From the NCBI GenBank assembly GCA_030272155.1, contig CP126205.1, forward strand, positions 1,910,501 to 1,974,500: a DNA stretch of 64,000 bases. The letters are read 5' to 3'. How positions within the stretch are numbered: position 1 is the stretch's first letter; every line of letters begins with the position of its first letter. Position numbers and translations under genes: made by a program. Under the pieces are notes generated by a model. The model ran no database searches and had not been told where the DNA came from. It was given only the letters and a program-made list of their open reading frames with translations. This DNA is from Tetradesmus obliquus (taxonomy: Eukaryota > Chlorophyta > Chlorophyceae > Sphaeropleales > Scenedesmaceae). This document shows, piece by piece, positions 57,557 to 64,000 of this stretch.

Positions 57557-58899
57557 TCAATGGTTTGCTGCACAGTGTAACAGCCTCAACACTGATGGGC
57601 TGCATATATACAGGCGATGGGCTGCATATGTACAGGCAAGCTCTGTTGTGAAGGTTGTGAAGTAGTAAACGCTGCCGTAAAAACAGCGCATCCCTGCCTG
57701 CAGCAGCCCTGCCACTGCCTCACTGCTGAGCTGCTGCACCGCTGGCAACCCCAACAGCCGCTGCACACAGCGCTCAGTGGCCAAGGGGAGGTCGCAGTGT
57801 ATCACAGCCTGCAGCAGCCCTGCCACCGCCTCACTGCCGAGCTGCCGTGCTGCAGGCAGCTGGCACTGCACCTCCACGCACGCAAGGTTGCTGCTGGCTG
57901 ATGCTCCTGCAGCAGCCCTGCCACCACCTCACTGCTGAGCTGCTGTGCTGCAGGCAGCTGGCACAGCACCTCCACGCACGCAAGGTTGCTGGTGGCTGAT
58001 GCTGCCTGCAGCAGCCCTTCCACCGCCTCACTGCTGAGCTGCTGTGCCGCTGGCAGCAGCAGCAGTGCGCGCAAGTGCGGCCAGCTGTTCCTGGCCCCTT
58101 CGTGGCTGAGCAGCTGGCCAAGCACTGCTTCCAGCGTTGCTGCATCAACATGCTGAGCCAAGGCTGGCAGCCGCAGCATGTGCGCCACTGCGGCTCCATG
58201 CCCCTGCGTTGCTGCTGTCAGCAGCAGCTTGCGAGCTGCGTTGGGCTCAAGCAGCGCTGCGTCTGCAGGCTGCAGGCGTAACAGCGCTGTTGCCACTGTC
58301 GCTGGAGTGCAGCAGTGCACGACAAGCTGCAGCAGCTGGGCGCCAGTGCCATCTCTAACAGCCTGTACGGCATGCACCTGTTGCCACAGCAGCAGGAGTA
58401 GCAGAAGCAGAAGGAATCAGACGCTCCAGCATACAAAACCACTTCGGCTAGACTGCAAGCAGTGCTCAGTTCATCTGTTGGCTACACACAAGCGCCACAC
58501 AGCCATGAGTGCATGCCAATGTGGGCCACATCTGCACAGGTCTCAGGCTGGTCTTCCGCAAGGTACAACCGGTAGGACACTTGGGTAGGACAAAGGATAC
58601 ACTCACACATGCATCATCGCAGCAGACAGCCACAGCTTCTGCAGGGATGTCGCTTTGTACGCCCAGCAGCCGCTGTGCCCGCACCCACACCTCCACTCCT
58701 GGCACCATGCTGTCAGATGCAGACAGCAGCTGTGCATAGGTGATGCGCATGCCAGCTGCCACCATGCGCCAGGCACACTCCAGGGGCACTGCTGGGAGGT
58801 GAGCAACCTAGCCTTCTCTTCTCCTGCAGCTGCAGGCTCCTTGCGCAGCAGCAGTCCTGCTAGCCACCGACCCCCACACAAGTTCATCCAAAATCTCAC
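57557..58899 (-). pseudogene. Broken F-box-like/solenoid family member (copy 6)
   Basis: A partial exon 1 (58899 to about 58604, donor gtgagt) has WLAGLLLRKEP, then after a frame shift ITYAQLLSASDSMVPGVEVW. Exon 2 begins near 58379 after caacag (CTG-rich tract before it). It codes LLQLVVHCCTPATVATAL, LEPNAARKLLLTAATQ and repeats such as LCQLPAAQQLSSEVVAGLL. A frame shift near 57900 lies in a short deletion between two near-identical repeats. The first, F-box-like part of exon 1 is missing. Confidence 0.65.
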
Positions 58900-59849
58900 A
58901 GCAGGCTGTTGCTGCAGTCCTCACCCTGATGACTGCTGTAACCAGCGCTTCATGTGGCCTGGCGTCAATCAACCCAGGCGGACTTGACCAGAGCAAGACA
59001 AGCCTGCATAGCTGTGCGAGATAGGTCAAGCACAGGAACACACCAACAAAGCAAAGTGACCAAAAGCCAACACCAACACAGGCACGTGGCGGCTGCACAG
59101 CTGTGATGCAAGTCAGTAACAGGAATATACTGTTGATGGCAGAGCCGCCATACTAAGAAGAATGCAGTGCACTGCCTGAGCACTGCAGCCAGCTGCACCA
59201 GCAGGTGCAGCGTCATGCAGCAGACAGTGCGCTGCAACAAATCAGACACCCAACAGTTTTGCTGCTGCCACAAAAACGAGCACCCAGCAGTGTGCTGCAG
59301 CTTTTGTGCTGGGCACAGCTCAGCATCTCAATTCAGGCATGTGTTGCTACTAGCAGAATATTGTACAGCAAGGCACAGGACATTAGCGCGTGTCACTGAC
59401 AAACAGGGGATACCCTAGAGAGCTCTCTACTCGAGTGTCGCAACCATTGACGCGTTAGAGCAATGCACTGCAGCTGCATGCTGACTCATCCCAGCGCCAT
59501 GCACCTCAAAGTACGTGGCAACATGATTGATATATGTAATCCATGGTGTGTTCATCGACACAAAGCCAACCGCAACACAACCGCCTTTGATGAAACCCAA
59601 GGAAGCCAAGGAAGCCAGACAGCCATCGCACGGCTGCAGCCTGCATGCAGGCAGTGTGCATGCGCCAAGGCTCGCAGGCAAGGGTGCCAGGCTGACCAGC
59701 CTGATTGTCAAGTACATGCCCCCGTAACCTTTCTGCAATATCACCGAACCAAAATAACCAACTTCAACTTGCCTCTCGACAACCAACCAAGGCTGCCGCA
59801 GCTGCTGACTACAGAGCTCCTCAAGCAGCTGGCAGCAGGATTTGAACAA
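58900..59849. other. Stretch without a supported gene
   Basis: Short frames only, no domain or splice structure I can support. Confidence 0.4.
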
Positions 59850-60337
59850 ACTCAGACCGTCTTACAACAGCTGCCCGTCACAGCTGTGCTCAGCAGCGCA
59901 ACCACCGCCGGGTTGGTGAGCTGCACCATTGGTGGCACTAATGGCACAGCACACACGGCTGGTACGCTGTCGCGGCAGCCTGCCAGCAGTACTACTGCCT
60001 GGGCCAGGGACGCCATCCTGCAAAGCAGCTTGCAGCAGCAGCGCCACTGCCTGCCTGGTGAGCTGCTGCATGCCGCCATCGCCACAGCAAAAAGCACCAC
60101 CCCCACACCACCGCATACCACTGCAGCACCCACGATGTGCCCAGGTTGCCTTGCTGCAAAGAAGCCTGCAGCAGCAGCGCCATTGCCCTCCTGGTGAACT
60201 GCTGCTTGGCTGGCAGCGTGCACAGAAGTTCTCCACCCACCCTGCACTGCCCCAGCACGCAGCTGCTTCATGCAGCAACTCCATCTGCTCCAGGGTTTTC
60301 AAACTTGCTGCACAGGCTAGCACGCCACGGGCTGCTT
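59850..60337 (-). pseudogene. Fragment of F-box-like/solenoid family member (copy 7)
   Basis: Pieces of repeat in different frames: SVPAVCAVPLVPPMVQLTNP and AVVALLSTAVT match the final repeat of the intact gene (ALCAVPATVELSGEAVVALL). CAG-rich fragments upstream match other repeats. It lies directly downstream of the intact gene, so it may be an old extra copy of that gene's 3' end. Confidence 0.45.
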
Positions 60338-62851
60338 TCACTGTCCTTGCGTGTCCAGACCCAGCTGCTTCAGCTGTGCTGATATCTGGTCCAGCTGCTG
60401 CAGGCTGAGCTTCTCAAGCAACAGGCATTTTGAGATCGCATCTAGCGTCATTGGACATCTGCGCTCCACAGCTGCACTGAGCAGCGCAACCACTGCCTCA
60501 CCGCTGAGCTCCACTGTTGCAGGTACAGCACACAGTGCCGATATGCTGCTGCAGAATCCCTTCTCCACCGCTGCCTGCAGCAGCTGTAGCACTACCTCAC
60601 TGCTGACACCTGCTGTTGCTGGCAACTGCCACAGCTCCTGCACGCACCTAGCGCAGTGTCCATCGCTGCCCTGCTCCAGAGCTGCTGCTAGCAGCTGCTC
60701 CATATGCTGACCGTTGAGCTGCCGCAGCAGCGAAGGCGGCAGACCAGCCGACAGCTCTCCTACGGTTCGGTGACAGCCGCGCTTCACAGCTGTGCTAAGC
60801 AGCACAAACACGTCATCATTGCCACCAGCTCGGAGCTGTGCAGCTGCGGGCAGAGCACAAATCATTTCTACACATTTCCAGTCCTTGCCCGCTGCTGCAT
60901 GCAGCAGCACCATCACTGCTTTGCTGCTGAAGCATGCTGCTGCTGGCAGCTTGCACAGCTCGGCTGGCACCCTGCCCTGCTTGAGGGCCGCCAGCAGCAG
61001 CTCCAGCACTGCTAAGCTGCTGATGCGCGCTGCTGCTGGCAGCTCACACAGCCCTTCCAGCCCACTGCCGCGCTCAAGGGCTGCCTGTGGCAGCTGCAGC
61101 ACTGTAGCACTGCTAATGATAGCTGCTGCTGGTAGCCTGCACAACTCTGCCGGCACCGTACCCTGCTCCAGGGCTGCTTGCAGCAGCTGCAGCAATGCCT
61201 CACTGCTGCGCTGCTGCGCTGTGGGCACCTGGCACAGGATCTTCGCACACACAGTACTGCCGCTGCCCAGTGCTGCCTGCAACAACGCTGCTACTGCCTG
61301 ACTGCTGAGCTGCTGCGCTGCGGGCAGCTGGGACAGAATCTTCGCACACACGGTATTGCCGCTGCCCAGTGCCGCCTGCAACAACGCTGCTACTGCCTGA
61401 CTGCTGATCTGCTCCGCTGCAGGCAGCTGGCACAGCTCTTGGGTACAGCTGCCGGTGTAGCCGTCGCAGCTAACTGCCAACCGCAGCAGCCGTGCCAATG
61501 CCGCACTGCTGAGCTGCTGCGCTGCAGGCAGCCCACATACCACCTCCACACAGGCAAACCTTCTGCTGCTCATGGCCACCCGCACCAGCTCTTCCACTGC
61601 CTCGCTGCTGAGCTGCTGTGCTACTGACAAACGGCAGACTGCAGCAATATCTGGTCTACGGCAGACATGACCGACTTCCCTTATGGCTGCCTGCAAAACG
61701 CTCATTACGGCTGCTCTGCTCATGAGCGCTGCTGCTGGCAGCTTGCACAGCTGCAGCACACATTCAACAGGCTCATGACCATGGGTTTCTAGAAGTTGTG
61801 TAACCAATGCTTCAAGCCTTGCTGAATCCACATGCTGTTGCATGATTGGCAGCTCCACCATCTGCTCTACTGCTCCTATTTTTAGCTGTGTTGCTGCTGC
61901 CAGCAGCAGCTTGCGAGCCACGGCAGGTTCAAGCAGGCTTGCTTCTGCTGCTGTGGCCTGCAGGCGCTGTATGGCTCTGAAAACTATAATGTTGCTTCTG
62001 CAGTTGATGGCCAGCTGCAACAGGTCAGCCCCACCGTTCTTGAAGGCCCAGAAGGTGTCCAACTGATACAGCAGCAGCAGCAGCAGCAGCAGGGTCACAA
62101 AACAGTGCTACAATTACAGGGTTGTAGTCTCGCAGCGCTGTCACATGCAAGCATAGTGCAGATGCACATCATGCCTCTCATCCATTTCAGCGCTTGGCTA
62201 CCGATGTAACCATAATCAGTGCTGCAAAAACCACCATTGTTAAAAAGCAGAACCGCAGCAAAATTCTACACAGTGAACTTGTCTGTAGGGGAGTTGTGCA
62301 CACCTCAGGCTGGTCAAGCACCTGCCATGCAGCCTGCACCAGCAGCCACTTACCCCTCCATCATTGCAGCAGACGGTCACCGCTTCTGCAGGGATGTCTG
62401 TCTGTATCCCTAGCTGCTGCTGCGCCTGCACCCACACCTCCACTCCGGCCACCATGTTGCGGGCCGCAGCCAGCAGCTGTGCATAGCTGATACGCGCACC
62501 AGCTGCAACCAGCCGGGTAGCCAACTCCGAGGGCACTTCTGGAAGGTTCAGCAGCCGTGTTGCCACATCTGCTGCAGTGGCAGGCGCTCTGCGCAGCAGC
62601 AGTGCTGCAACCCACTCTACTGCCTGCATGTTCTTCATCACCTTGCTGCTGCTGCGTGCTGTGTCTATAACAGAGCCCAGCATCACAAGGCCGTAGCGGC
62701 AAGCGTTGGCTTCAACTGTTTGCTGTAGGCTCTTGCTGCTTGCTGCCAGGCAAGCCAGGCCCTGCGGGCCTAGCTCTGCGAGCAGAGAGGGCAAATCCAG
62801 CACAGAGTCTAAGCCCTCTTGGCCTGAGCTTCGCCCCACAAGACTTTCCAT
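60338..62851 (-). CDS. Intact F-box-like/alpha-solenoid family protein (copy 4)
   Basis: Two exons, 62851-62354 (166 codons) and 62062-60338 (TGA), join in phase 0 with gtaagt and tatcag borders, giving 740 residues. Exon 1 has an F-box-like N-terminus (LPSLLAELGPQGLACLAASS) and a second module (ISYAQLLAAARNMVAGVEVW, QQQLGIQTDIPAEAV). Exon 2 starts LLQLAINC and LLEPAVARKLLLAAA. It then carries about a dozen two-helix repeats of 31-37 residues, for example LCQLPAAEQISSQAVAALL. It ends in a Leu-rich tail. I know no named domain for the repeat; its helix-turn-helix spacing suggests an alpha-solenoid. By analogy with F-box/LRR proteins it could be an SCF substrate receptor, but this is inference. 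The other copies in this window are broken or shifted. Confidence 0.75.
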
Positions 62852-63449
62852 TTTAGCCTCGCCCCAAAGAATCGCAAACGCAACGACAGGGCGTGATAGA
62901 CTGCACGAACTCTCGCCTCCCGCTTAGAGGTTAATAGCCAGCTGCAACGCCACCAAACAGCACACTAAAGGCAGCTAAAAAGAACGAAGCTGCGCGCAGC
63001 CCGTTAAGGCTATATTTTCGGAAGACCTGCGGCTGCAGCTGCCTCGGCGGCGCCGAAACCTAACAAGAGCAAGATCATGCGTAGATGCGTCCTCATCACA
63101 GGCAGTGCACTGGTTTACGCAGACTACACCGAGACGAGCAGTTATGCTGCAATGGTCCAGCTGGCGTACAGGCTGAATGGGCCGCTTTGGGCTGTGTATT
63201 TGCTCCACGCCGACAGTTGCCTTGACCCGCCATGTTCACCCACGTTGGAGGCCGCTGTGAAGCCACCCATCAAATACTCTTCCTCTTCCAAAAGCGCCGG
63301 CCCAGCAAGCAAGCCTGCTGCTGCTCGGCAATACGAGCCACAGCAGGGACCACATGCTGTACAGCACAGCACCGACAACCTTGGACCCATCAGCAGCCTG
63401 CGCCTGCCACAACTTCTCTGCATGCATCCCTGATGTTGGAACACACCGC
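62852..63449. other. Spacer upstream of the intact family gene
   Basis: A + frame at 63077-63433 (118 codons) has no recognisable content. The promoter of the minus-strand gene starting at 62851 should lie here. Confidence 0.35.
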
Positions 63450-64000
63450 CCCCCTGCTGCTTGTGTACACTTGTATGCAGCCAACATAGTGCAACAACTG
63501 CTGTGCTGCTGGCAGGTAGTTTGCTGTATGCATAGCTGTCTTGAACCCTTGGAGGATGAAGCCATCAGCACCAAATATAACAAACATTCCTATGCCTGTT
63601 ATGAATCACAAACATATGCTGCCATGTACCGCACATGTACGCCCAACCTGAAACACACGTCACGTACCTTGCAACTTCTACTTTCTGACAGTGGTGACCA
63701 CGCCAGCCGATGGCTGGCAGCTGTTGCACAGCTCTGAGACAAAACACCGGCAGCACTGTATGTAAGGAGCCTTGCAGCCCACACCAGCCACCAGAATGTG
63801 ACACCTCCCATGACCCTTCGAAGCCCTTGCCCAGTGCTGCCAGCATGAGCTGCAGCACTGCCTAGCTGCTGATGCCTGCTGCTGCTGGCAGTCTGCACAA
63901 CTCTGCCGGCACCCTGCCCCTCTGCTCGGTTGCCTGCAGCAGCTGCAGCAGCTGCAGCACTGCTGATGCCCGCTGCTGCTGGCAGCTCACACAACTCCTC
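63450..64000 (-). pseudogene. Fragment of F-box-like/solenoid family member, runs off the edge (copy 8)
   Basis: Family repeats in broken frames: ELCELPAAAGISS at the right edge, then AELCRLPAAAGISS with a TAG, AVLQLMLAALGKGF, and further left NYLPAAQQLLHYVG. The gene continues beyond 64000. Confidence 0.55.

Overview
The window looks like nuclear DNA of a green alga, probably a chlorophyte. The evidence is intron-rich genes with GT-AG borders, a plant-type ATP-phosphofructokinase with a plastid-like leader, orthologues of the plant/animal proteins FGT1/SBNO and GFS12/WDR81, and extreme CAG/CTG richness. Exons are full of Gln, Ala and Ser runs, while intron 3' ends carry CTG runs on the coding strand. 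The lineage is inferred from gene content only.

Layout, left to right. 1-6041 (+): C-terminal part of a strawberry-notch/FORGETTER1 protein with a long tail carrying PIP-like, SUMO-interaction-like and UBA-like motifs. 6.4-8.2, 13.6-15.3 and 15.7-17.9 kb (+): three members of a lineage-specific family with an F-box-like first exon and an alpha-solenoid-like second exon (a repeat of about 31-37 residues around LPAAQQLSSEAVLQLLQAA). Two are broken and one has a single-base shift. 9.3-11.8 kb (+): a broken F-box/LRR gene. 18.8-21.0 kb (+): a secreted Cys-rich/PAN protein. 21.9-29.2 kb (-): two tandem MYND-finger paralogues, one intact (1047 codons) and one decaying. 30.5-32.1 kb (-): an unrecognised Lys-rich protein with His/Gln runs. 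32.5-44.3 kb (+): a complete 8-exon GFS12/WDR81 gene (2851 codons: pseudokinase-like, BEACH and WD40 regions). 47.2-55.4 kb (-): a complete 12-exon phosphofructokinase gene (705 codons). 56.1-64.0 kb (-): five more members or fragments of the F-box-like/solenoid family, of which the gene at 60.3-62.9 kb is intact.

The most unusual feature is structural. Introns of FGT1, GFS12, PFK and the PAN gene are packed with about 50 partial copies of their own flanking exons. Copies of the 3' half of an exon plus its donor site always lie just downstream of the true donor. Copies of an acceptor plus the 5' half of the next exon always lie just upstream of the true acceptor. In every intron examined the donor-side copies come before the acceptor-side copies. 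PFK and GFS12 also carry copies of their last coding segment beyond the stop codon. This is what tandem duplications spanning an exon border would leave if splicing kept using the outermost intact sites. The copies are half-exons, so they cannot be ordinary cassette exons, but they do supply many decoy splice sites.

The genes do not form one pathway. The recurring themes are chromatin or replication maintenance (FGT1), endosomal traffic (GFS12), glycolysis (PFK), and two expanding or decaying families (F-box-like/solenoid and MYND).
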